64,000 nucleotides of DNA from Paraspadella gotoi (lineage: Eukaryota; Chaetognatha): the NCBI GenBank assembly GCA_051294375.1, contig CM119264.1, forward strand, positions 13,598,813 through 13,662,812, read 5' to 3'. Shown here one piece after another: positions 10,011 through 22,100 of this stretch (its first letter is position 1; every line of letters begins with the position of its first letter). Made by a program: the position numbers and the translations under genes. The notes under the pieces are model-generated. The model was not told the DNA's origin and did not search any database. It saw only the letters and a list, made by a program, of their open reading frames with translations.

Positions 10011-13000
10011 GTAATTTGGATTAAATTGGATCATTCACTGTTTAGCGGTGCTACTAAAGTTTTTTATAATTAATTTCCTTGTCAGGTGCCCCACCCTCCA
10101 AGGGTTGCGAGGTGTTTGTGGGAAAAATTCCACGCGATCTCTATGAGGATGAATTAGTTCCAGTGTTCGAGAGGATTGGTCAGATATACGAGCTGCGACT
10201 CATGATGGACTTCTCGGGTTCGAATCGCGGTTACGCTTTCGTCATGTACACTTCCTCGGCCGATGCTCGCCGAGCCGTCAAGGTACTTAAGTATTAAGAA
10301 GTTGGATCTCGTGTCGTGATAATCCCATTTTTTGACGAAAACAGGTTAACGCAAGATTCCATTTAATTTAGTAGATAAACGCGACGACCAATTGGAATTT
10401 CATCCCCATTTTCCCCTCCCATTCATTTTAGGAATTGAACAATTACGAAATTCGTAAGGGGCGGCTGATCGGTGTTTGCCCCTCGGTGGACAATTGCCGC
10501 CTGTTCGTTGGGGGAATCCCAAAGACCAAGTACAAGGAGGAAATCATCGAAGAAATGAGAAAAGTCACTGACGGCGTTGTGGACGTTATTGTTTATCCCA
10601 GCGCTACAGGTGAAAATGAATGAATGAATGTAGGTCGACGAGCGATAGGGGGTTTTTGGGTAAGGAGTGGTTATGGTTTAGAGTTAAGATTTAGGCAATT
10701 ATTTATAATGTTACTCATTATAAGCAAACATCCAAGGCGGTGAATGTATAATTTTAGCTTAATTTATTTTTTTCCTTTTCAGATAAGTCCAAAAATCGCG
10801 GGTTTGCCTTCGTCGAGTATGAGAATCACCGGGCGGCTGCGATGGCGCGCCGGAAGCTCAACTTAGGACGTATCCAGTTGTGGGGTCATCAGATTGCCGT
10901 CGACTGGGCCGAACCGGAGCAAGATGTGGATGAAGAAATAATGGTTACTGTAAGTTAAAAATTAGGTTCGGATAATTTAGACCCGCTGGTGACTTTAGCA
11001 GTTTTGCCAATGTTGCCCGTTTCATTGAAAACCAAAGCGACATTTCATTTACTCAGGCAGGTGGATAAACCACTTTCACCTTAGCTGTTTTATTAACTAA
11101 ACCAACAAAGTGTGCGATTGTCGGTGAGACGAGCTTCCTTAGACAACCATTGAACTGTATTGGAAACGTTAAACCAAGCTGTTCCTTCGTCCCTCCCTTT
11201 CCTCTTCTATCCCTTTTCCCTCTCCCGCCTTTTATAATTTTGTAGCGGCCGAGATTCGGCCATCAGTTGTGCAAACAGGTTTCGGCGTGGACGCTCGCAA
11301 ACAAAAAAGATGCAGCAGCAGCAGCATTTTTTTAACAAAATTTCAAATTAAAAACTTCAACTTGTTCTCTTTTGCAAAACTGTGTCAACACTTCCCCACC
11401 CTAAGGAAAATTTTCGATGAGCGTCTCCACTCTATTGTTAACCGAATATTTACGCGTTTTTCTTTGAGGTTATTTACACAGCCAGCTAAAGGAGTGAGAG
11501 TGAGTGAACAAAATAAAAAAGGCGACGAACTTTTCAATGTTTTATTTTAATTCAGGGAATTTTTCTTTCTCACTCTCGAAATAAAAAACATAAAAAGGTC
11601 CTGAAAATGAAATTGTTTTGAGATTTGGCTGATTTCTGATTCTGTGATTCTCTGGGCCAAAGTACAACAATCGTTTTCCTTGACAGGTTAAAGTACTTTA
11701 CGTTCGTAACTTGATGCTGTCTACCACTGAGGAGGCCATAGAAAAATACTTCAACGACTTCATCCCCAACTCGGTGGAGCGAGTCAAGAAGATTCGCGAT
11801 TACGCCTTTGTACATTTCAACACTCGTGAAAACGCCGTGTCGGCCATGGAGATGTCCAACGGTTTGTCCAATGTCCATTTTCCTTTTAAGAGAATAGGGA
11901 TGTAATTTTAACGATTTTACCAATGATTTCGACCAGCGACCAGCGACCAGCGGTATAACAGATAGCAGACTATAGTTTAATTACTAGCTGGGTTTAATTT
12001 TTTATCCATTTTTTAATTTTTTAAAAATATTTCTTCTTATTTATAAAACGTTATTTCCACTTTTCAGGCCAACTCTTAGACGGGAGCAGAGTCGAAGTCG
12101 TTTTTGCCAAACCGCCCGACAAAATCACCCGTCAGCAGAGCAAAAGCGTTAGCTCTCTATTATCGGTAAAACTAAAAGGATTTTTTTGCTTTTGTGTGAA
12201 AATTTCGAGGATCGCTACAATCAATACTAACCATTCATATTTTATCTTACGTAATGTTTTTTTTTACTAATTTAGAATTTTCGCATTTGTTCAGCCGGAA
12301 TCTGTAACCTCTGCGAGTTTGCCTTCTTACTATTTTGACTTGACCAGTCCCTATGCTGGCATGCCCCTTGCTCCGGGCCTGACCACATCCGCAGGTTAAA
12401 ACTAAATTCGGGAAATATAACTCTGTTTTCATGAAACGATAATTGTGTCGTTGATCTCGGAAAACCTTTATCATTATATACAGAAGGCTTCATATTATAA
12501 AATGTGGTACCCCTTTTTTGTGACCAGAATCTGTTCCCACCAAACTACCCAATCGAATTTAATGAAATTTTACATTTAGAGTGCTAATGACTATATAAAT
12601 GGAACTATCGAGGCGAATTTTGATATTCAACCCCTGACAAGAGATACAGGGCCCTGGGGGTGAAAAATGCTAAAATTTTATTTTTTTCACATCTTTATTC
12701 GGTTGTCTTATACACTTACAAATAATTTTTGGTATATATTTTGAATCTCATAATAATAATAATTCTAATCATTAGCGATAACAATATTGACTATAATTCA
12801 AAGTTATATCTTTAAACAATGACCGAAGTAGAAAATAAACCGATTTAACCCATTTGAGTCTCCTGCAGGTGCCTTTGGAACGAATCAGGCGGCTGCCTTG
12901 TCTGCGCTGCAGATATCCACCCCTGCCGCTGCGGCTGCTGCCGGGGCGCCCGCTGTTCTGGCTCCCGGAGTCACGTCCTTGGCCGGTCTAAGCAGGTGAG

Positions 13001-16000
13001 TGTGCCAAGGCTCAGTAAGATACGCACAGTGGGGTGATTACTAACGGTGTAATTTTGTCCTTGTAAGTTTTGTATAGTACGGGGGTTGACTACGTCGCGT
13101 TTTCCATTTTAAGAGAATTTCTAACCCCATCGTCTTTTTGCATTCAGTATTTTCGCATGAGACACGCCCCTTCTAGCATGGGTTGGTTTCATAATTACGA
13201 GCCTCAGGTTAAGAAATTAACGCCAAGATGGCTAATGTCGCTACGTAAAACATTTTGATTGAAAAAAAGTTAAATCTTTTGAACGTTATATTTAGTGATT
13301 TTGTCTTTTCCAAATATCTAATTGCTTAACAACAAAATATGATATTGTAGAGGAAGAATCAATGAATCTCTTAGTATTGTAATCATTTTTAAATTTTTCG
13401 TTTTTTAATTTTTAACGGACATAATGCGTTTTTGCCGCGTAGACGAGACGAGATTTTTTACTTAATTACTTATCTAATCTGGGATTAGACAATCTGCCCT
13501 TGATTTTTAGAGAATAAATACGTAATCTTAGACGAGAAAACTTTTTCTATTATTAAGAAATAATTGAAACCGCGTGATAAAATATTAAATTTACTCGATT
13601 TGTCTAGCCGTGTTTAAATTATTATTAAATTGCAAATGTACCGGATAAGTTTTGATTTTTTGGCAATTAAATTGTAATAAAAGGCCTTTTTTTTTCTTTT
13701 TCATGTATGTCCACCAAGCATAACTTTTTTGTCGCCGCTCCCCCTTCCCCCGTCTCTCCCGCTTTTTTTCCTTTCGCCCCACAACACTCAAAACGTCCTG
13801 ATCGAAACGCTCCCTTAGTACGGACCTGCTGAATCGCGTTGTGGGACGGAGTCAAATTGGTGCCATCCGTGGGCGTGGACGCGGTGCCGCGGGGATGCGG
13901 GGCGCCGGTGCCACTCGCGCTGCATACATGCAACAGCCACTAATCCCAGGGAGAAGACGGACTCCATCCGAAGTAAGACTTCTTTTTATCATTACGTCTG
14001 ATTACGCAGAGTTCCTCTTGGTTTTTTTTTTTTTAATTCGATCGTTTAAAGACTTCTAATGAGTTCGTGATACAATTTAACTATGATCAGTGACATATTA
14101 AAAAAAATGCTCTTTTACCTTTTATCTTTTCGTCCACATTTTCATCACTCTCTCTCTCTCTCTCTCTCTTAGACCCGTTTGTTTGAATTGCTGCCGGGTG
14201 TGGAGATTCTCTCACCCGCTGGTTATATTCCCAGACCTTTAAAAACACCCGCTCAGGTATAATAGCAACGGTCTTACTGGTTCTCATGTGAGCCCAGATA
14301 TTGTTAAACCTCAATTGTCGCGGACCTCAGGGTTTCCTTATATTTCCCGTCCCGATGTGGCGGTTCTATATTTTCCCAACCGCTTACTTGTCACTGTTGA
14401 CCCCACCTCATCCAATGCGGGCGTGTATATATATCCTTTTGCACCAAAAATGGTAATGAGTTATAGCATAGTTTTTGAACGAGTTATAGGTTTGATTTCA
14501 ACTGATTTCGATAATTTTTTGAACCGTCAATTATTCGTGATCATATGGTATTTTAATTCTGGGTTTGCCAAGTAAAAATCTTATTTTGGTAAAAATAGTG
14601 TTGGACTCAAATTCTTGAATCACTGAAACGGTCGACATCTTTTACAGGGACTTCCATCTTGAGTGATAGTGAAGATTGTAATATAATCGAAACGAAGAGC
14701 AATCAGGTTATATAATTTTTTATACTAATAAAAAGACTTTTTTTCTACCAATTCATAACATTTTAGCTAGGATAGTTGCTAAGTTATAAAAAAAATTTTC
14801 AGAAGATAATCTTACTATCAATCCTTCAGTTCCCATTAAAGCAATTGAATTTTTTTTCATGCTTCATTTTTATGATTAATAAGATACTTTAGTAAATGTA
14901 TCACAAACCAGAATATAAAAAAAACTTTTATAAAATGAATAATACTTGATAATAATCATTAAATTTTACTTTTAAAATCTATTAAAAATAAAAATTTCAG
15001 CTAGGGGGGGAAAAAATTATGAAAGACTGTTGATAAATAATAGTTACCATAGTAAATAAGTTTGGTTTTAAATGAGAATTTTTTTTTTTATAATAAATCT
15101 TATTTTTGACTTTTTATTACCAAAAAATTTTATTCTTATGTCAGATAACATTACAATCAGCGTTAAAAATTTTTAAATTGTTAAAAATTTAAAATTTGGA
15201 CGAAAAAAATGAAAAGTGACCCCGTGCTTGAGAGCCACTGTGATTATACTATTAGGAATTTGAACATATTTTTAGGTCAACAAACATCAAGTAGTTTCAA
15301 AACTAATAAGTGTTATAAAGTTAATATACAATTAAATAATTACGAGATTAATCAAGTCTTTTTGTATCGGTCCAGATTGAAGTCTCTGTATTGTTTGATA
15401 AAACGTTTTCTAATATGCGAATGAAATTCTATTCGTTACTAAAATTGTGTTACCGGAATTGTTTTATCTTGGTCATTTAATTTTGAAGATCTGTTTTTAT
15501 CGTCGCTAGCGATTTTGTGACGATGGTCCCCATAAAAGTTGTCTTCGTCGACGTCGTCGGCGTTCTAAATTATAGATCGCATTTGTAAATGTATGAAGCT
15601 GAAAATTTAGATATATATTCTGATCATCAAGGTCCATTAAAACTGATGAGGTAATACAGGAAATGTAATTTGTTTACATTTTATATAAACGTAACAAATT
15701 TCTTCTATTTATATTTCTCTTTCTCTCTTATCTATAATCCACTTTGTCGGTCCCCCCATAAATCTTGTCGGGCACTCATTTAAATGTCAACATTAGTTAT
15801 GATAAATTGTGCAAAAGATGTCCGTCCGTCCGTCGGTCCGTCCCACCTTTTCATTAAACTCCAATTACTCGTGATTGGATGGATGATGGATTGGAATCAA
15901 ATTTTGGGTGTCGGACCGTCGGTAGGAAAGTGTGTGATTGAGCTGGAATAGTTTCGATTGAATCGTGCGAGTGGAAATGAGTTTAAATGGAAAAAACAAA

Positions 16001-16172
16001 AGTCATATTTACTTAAAGTATTTTTACTCATAATTATTATATTAATTAATTTAGGAGAAAAACAATTTGTTTTTATCAACGAATTGTTTTATTATTAATA
16101 CATGTTTCGACTCTTGAGTTTTAGAGTCTTCATCAGTTATGACAATCAATATTTTACTCTTTAACATTAGGT

Positions 16173-16210
<38 letters not shown>

Positions 16211-19106
16211 AGAGAGAAAAAGAGGAGTTTCCAACAAAGAATAGAGCAAAGGACAGTGGTCAGATATGAGAGCAGTTGAAGGTAAGATCAGGTGAAGAAG
16301 TAAGTTGGGTGAAATTTGAAATGAGAGAGAGAGAGAGACAGGGTAGAGAAATCTTGAGCTCTTTCTCTTAACTTAATTTCACTAACTCTTTACTTACCTA
16401 TCCCTCATAACTTATTCTTCTATTTCAATTTCAACTTCTTAAACTCATTAATTTATTTTTTCAATGTTACTATTAATTTAACTCTTAAGTTTGTTATTTT
16501 ATCTCTCTATCATTGTTATACATTACAAAAAATGTAAAGATTTTCTCTTACCCTTTCTCTCTCTCTCTCTCTCTCATTTCAAATTTCACCCAACTTACTT
16601 CTTCACCTGATCTTACCTTCACCTGTCCTCATATCTGACCACTGTCCTTTGCTCAATTCTTTGTTGGAAACTCCCTCTTTTTCTGTCTCTTCTCTCTCTC
16701 TCTCTCTAACCTAATGTTAAAGAGTAAAATTATTGATTGTCATAAACTGATGAAGACTCTAAAACTCAAGAGTTGAAACATGTATTAATAATAAAACAAT
16801 TCGTTGATAAAAACAAATAAATTGTTTTTCTCCTAAATTTCAAAACGCAACGAAATCGATAGTTTATAACTTTATACACAATATATTAATTAAAAACTGG
16901 ATTGATAAATGAAAATAAATATTGTGGGTAGGAAAGTATGTGGTTAAGCTGGATATAATTTTTTTATGGAATCGTACGGGTGGAAAATAGTTTAAATTAG
17001 AAAACCAAAAGACACATTTATTTGAATTTTAAAGTTTACTTTTCTCTATCTCTCTTTGTTTGATTGGTTGACCAAATTATGCAAGTTGATCAAATTATGC
17101 AAGTTGGTATTGGCGCAGCTACTGATAGATAGATAAATTTATTCATAGATTCTTTCATAAAGTCTGTTACGATTTGTTATGATCTGTTAAGATCACCAAT
17201 TGAAAGTCAGAAAATATTACTGTGATTTATCATCGGATTAGCTTATTACCGCTTAATTATCGTAGGCAGATCCGACATTGTTTACTCAAACTTGTTTAAT
17301 TATATGTAGCTCTCTCTCTCTCTTAGTTCTCAGTCGCTGCCTCTTCTGATTTGTCCAAAAACGAGTTGAGCTCTGCAGCGTCTGAAAGTTGCGCGTCTTT
17401 CTCTTTGTTTTATCTCTCACACATTTATTCATTCAATTTCTTCAATTAAATTTGTTCAATTAAATTAATTCAGTTCTTACTTTTTAATTTATTCACTCAA
17501 TGCACTTTATTTATTTCAGTTTAAATTAAATCAGATTAAATCATTCATTCAATTTATTTTATTTCAATTTATATATTTATTTCTTTATTTATTTTTTATA
17601 TATTAAGCCAAGTATGTTATGCATAAAACTTAGTTTTCCTGTTTCAAATATTATTTTTTGTTTGAGTATTAAAGTTTGTCATGGGTCCACATTTTTTTAG
17701 ACGATTGCGACCATATTTAATTATTTTTAATATTTAATTATTTTATTATTTATACTCTAGGATTTTTTGGGAGAACTTTAAGAGTACGTTGGAAGTGCGG
17801 ATTAACCTAAACGAAATTGGATAATTTAACTGTCTGATGACATTAAAGATATGTTATATATATATATATATCTATTAGGCCGGAACAGGATGAAAACTAG
17901 AAGTTCTCTCAAAAGATAATGGTAAAGTGACTGATAGAGAATATGAAAATATTTTTATTATATTATCTTATAGATAAACACATAGAAGCATTTAAAAATT
18001 ATTTTATTAATATATAAAATATAAAAAAAATTTTTAATAGATTTTCATAGCTTTAAAAGTTATATAAATGTTCCTATTACAATTTTTTAAATTTTTTTGT
18101 TTTATTGATGACAAATTTTTAAAAAATATAAAATTCAACCTATGATGATGGTATTTTCTGTTTTAACCAATTTATTGTCCAAATTTTAAAAAATTATAGT
18201 ACTTAATTTATTCAACTTTTTAACGTTTAAAATCTGTTCTTAAAAAATAAAATTTAAAAAAAATATTTTTTATATATTAATAAATATTTAAAAGCTTCAG
18301 TGTAACAACGCAATGAACTAATTCAAAAACTTGCATTGAAAATCGATTTAGTAGTAAAAGGAAATAAAAGATTTTTTTTAGAGAATTAGATGTTATAAAA
18401 AGTGTTCAATTTTGGCCCGCTTTAATACTTATATATAATATACATATATTGAAACAATTTATAATTTTGTAATTAGTTAATGAAACAAAAAAGTTATACT
18501 TCGAGTATTAGTTCAATTTTGTTTAGAAATCAAACTATAGTGATTTGTATTGGTTCAAAACAATATGCAATTGAGCATCAAACTCCGTCATATGATCTCT
18601 AAAGCCACTTGCGTGTACTTGGCGACGCAGTGATTCAAAATGTATAGCTGGTGTCATCAATGTGGTGGTGGCGCATGCGTCTGCAACGATAAAAAGTTTT
18701 GTTTCACAATTTTGGTCGAAATGTTTTTTACGCTACCAATCTTCAACCTTTTTCTTTCCCCATTCTTTCTAATTCACCCGTCTGTCCCTCTTTCACAACA
18801 CCACCAACTTCGAACACTATATTCGACGTTTACCATGCGTTCGATTCCCCTTTCCCCTTCTGTCTTCGTCTCCTTTCTTTCGCCCCTCACCTCCCGGTAG
18901 CAACTAGAGGAGCTATGCCAAATGAATAAATGGGGACAGCCGGGATTTCAGCTCCATTCGAGCAAAGATCGGCATGACGAAGATTTGTTTCTGTACAAGG
19001 TAGGAGGATAGCATCTTCCTTATCCTTAGCGACCGATACTGACTTTTTGCGGTGTTAAAATATTATACTAGTACACTCAAACAGAAAAACCTCTTACCCG
19101 ACATTT

Positions 19107-19158
<52 letters not shown>

Positions 19159-22100
19159 GAAAAAAGCCCTTATCGCTGGATTTGTTTGAACACTTCCTAT
19201 CTCGTCAAGTTTTAGCGATTCTGGCGTCGAAGCTTTGGGTCGCATAATTTAGCGACAATTTTCTTGAAAAGCTTTCTATTTCTGTTACGCGAATTTGCTC
19301 GGTGGTCAGAAATATTCCGCTTTAACCTTGCGTTTATTTTATGCTCGGCTTCCCTTATCGATAAATTTCGTGGTTGGGGTATGTCATAGAAACCACAGAG
19401 CGCAAAGTTCACATTTTTAGAAGGATATGCAAACTAAATGTTCGATATGACGTGATAAATGAGACTGACTTTAAAACTCGGAGAAGGGTGTATTCATGTG
19501 TCTGATTTTAAATTATTGCCTTTAGAAACAATCTCTGACAGGAAAACGTTCGTTTGTTGATATTTTTTTATATTGTTCTTTAATATTTTATGTAAGTTTT
19601 TGGTTACGACGTTCTTGTATTTTTTGTTCCGTTTCTAAAAAGAAAAAGGAAGACTTTCTCAGTAAGGAAGTCTTAAACTACCTTTTCCGCCCAAATAGTA
19701 AAACTGAAATCAATTATAGCTTACGGATATTTTTATTAGGAGTGTCTGTTTTTATGCTCGCTCATTTTGCTATTGACAAGTCGCGCGACACGATTTCAGT
19801 TTTTAATCTTTATTTTGGCGTTCGGTAGGATAAATTTTTAACAAATTTTTGTTTTTAATTAATGACAAATTATCCCCTTTTTTCAATTCCCATTTTACGT
19901 CCCTTTTCCTTGGCACTTTATTTCCACTTGGTTAATTTCTTTTCTTCCTATATTTTTTTCTGCTTTCCCAAACGTTCAATTTAAATTTGTACTTTCCCTT
20001 CCATTCTCCCCGTAATATCTGAATTTTCTTTGTTTTCCCTTCTCATCGAGCTTTCTTCCCATTTCTTTTCCAACTTTTTTTGCCTCCTATCGTCTTTGTT
20101 TTTTCGATCTTTCCTTTAACTCCTAACCAAAGGTAACCATTCCGGCCCTTACCGGTCACTATCCCCAGCCCTTCGCCCCCGATCAACTGCTCAAGTCCCC
20201 CGAAGAAGCCAAGCAGTACGCTGCCGAGTACGTTCTCGGCCGATTGCAGTATCCCGTCCAAGGAGCCGACGCTGGTAAGTGATTAAATGTTTGAATTTTG
20301 CAGAGTACAAAGATTAGCTATTAGTTAATATAAGTTAGTGTTCATGGGAATCAGAAATATCGAGAAATCGGCATTCCTGGAGATCAATACGCTCTGGAGG
20401 CATAAGTAAAAGAAAGCACAAGGTTAAAGAATAAAGAATTAAAGGAAAAAGAAGAGGAACGAAACGGAATTGAAGAGGAAAATTTTTGAGAAAAAAATAA
20501 AGGAATTCAGATATTATAATTTTTTAATATTAATTATTTTTGTTATATATTTGGGTAAAAATTAAGGTTAAGTTAAATTATGGTTAAGATTAAGTTAATT
20601 AAAAAAATAAGTTAAGGTTTAAAATAAGTTAGGGGTAAGTTATGGTTAGTGGTAAGTTAGGGTTAGATTTAAAATTAAGTTTCAGCTTAAGTATACAATA
20701 ATTTAAAATTTTAAAAAATAATATTTTAATATTAATAATTTTTAAAAAAAATATAATAATAATATTTAAAAGGTAACAGAGTTTTTATTTATGATTACAA
20801 CGATCATTTAATAATTCGGAGAGAGAGAGAGAAATATATCAAGGTTAAAATTGCCTCTCTCTCTCAAAGTTAGTATTCAAATATTTTTTAAAACTATCAT
20901 AACTGGCTAAAGAAGGTTTAAAAAACAATAACCAAAACATGTCCGAATTATTAAATGATCATAGTAATCACAAATAAAAACTATTGCTTTGTAAATATCT
21001 ATCAAAAGCAATGAAAAAAAGAAATATTATGAATATTAATATTGAAAAAAAAATTTAAAGAATTAAAAAGAAATCCTTTTCTCGCGAAACTTATCAACGT
21101 TTTTAGTATCATTGTGGTTATGGTCTTTCTTCTCCGTAAAGAAACGAATTTTATTTTTTCATCTTTTCTCTTCGTTTTCCCATAAGCCTCCAGAGCGTAT
21201 TCAACTCCGGAATCGCCGCAAAAATTTTAAACGTTCTTATACGTAGTTATCATGGTAACCTATTCTATTTTTTATTCACGCTTTCTTGGGATGGCCTGTC
21301 TGTCATCCCTCACTTTCTCGCTGTCTCATTCGTTCTCATCCTTGTATTGTCTTGCGTGTCGCATTATCCTCACCCGCGACACATCTTCATTCCTTTCCCT
21401 TTTCGCTAACCCTTTTTTAGCCGGTGGTGACTCTTTTGCCATCAGCACCGTTGCGCCTCACTTCGGGGCGCAGTCGGCCGTTGATCAGAGACCTATCTCA
21501 AATCGGAGCGTCAACATTTCCCCCATCGGAACCGGTATATTTCGTATTGTACTTTAGTTTTTCCTGTTCTCTTTTCGTTCGTTTATCGTTGGCATTGAAA
21601 AAATATTAGTCTCGGTTTTCTTAAAAGGGGTTTTTAAAAAAGATTGTGATCAGTCTTCACCCCCAGCGGATAAGAATTTTCAGACGAAAATTAACATTGA
21701 ATATTACAGTGTATTCAAATGCTACTGTCTGATAACTTTTACATATTGTGCGAAACTGTGTAGTTAAATCTTATTTCTTAGATAATGATGTCAAAGATAA
21801 GTTTTTACCATTTATGATACTATGTTTCGAATTCAATTTTTATAAAAATATCTTTTTCACAAATTTTATTAAAAAAAATACTTGGGAAAATATTTTAAAT
21901 TATTAGAAATTATTCAAATTTTAATTTTGTATAAAATAAGTACATTAATAAAATTTTATTTTTAAAGTTGTGAACGATTAAATCATTAGGACAGAACAAA
22001 ATGGTAGTTATATATATATAAATATAATTTAATATTTTTTTTTTAAAAATCACTAATAACTAAGAGTTTGCTTGGTTTCATTTTTAAAATTTAATATCTT

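Larger units (their letters stand above)
15733..17293. mobile_element. Truncated relative of the 2154-3956 palindromic element
   Basis: It begins inside the family's centre (CACTTTGTCGGTCC) and continues with the TCCAATTACTCGTGATTGGA region. It ends with GCAGATCCGACATTG...CTCAAACTT at 17293, the family's right terminus. The left outer arm is missing. A hammerhead-bearing repeat is nested at 16052-16835. Confidence 0.7.

Noticed and set aside
12247-12493. Minus-strand frames overlapping exon 7
   Set aside because: Shadow frames of the plus-strand coding exon, whose phase joins both neighbours.
14288-14575. 95-codon plus frame after exon 10
   Set aside because: It begins beyond the exon 10 donor. 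The dsRBD continuation at 18901 fits the family exactly, so this is intron.
15640-15672. CTGATGAGGTAATACAGGAAATG as a sixth hammerhead
   Set aside because: Lacks a pairing stem II and the GAAAC-AUGU segment.
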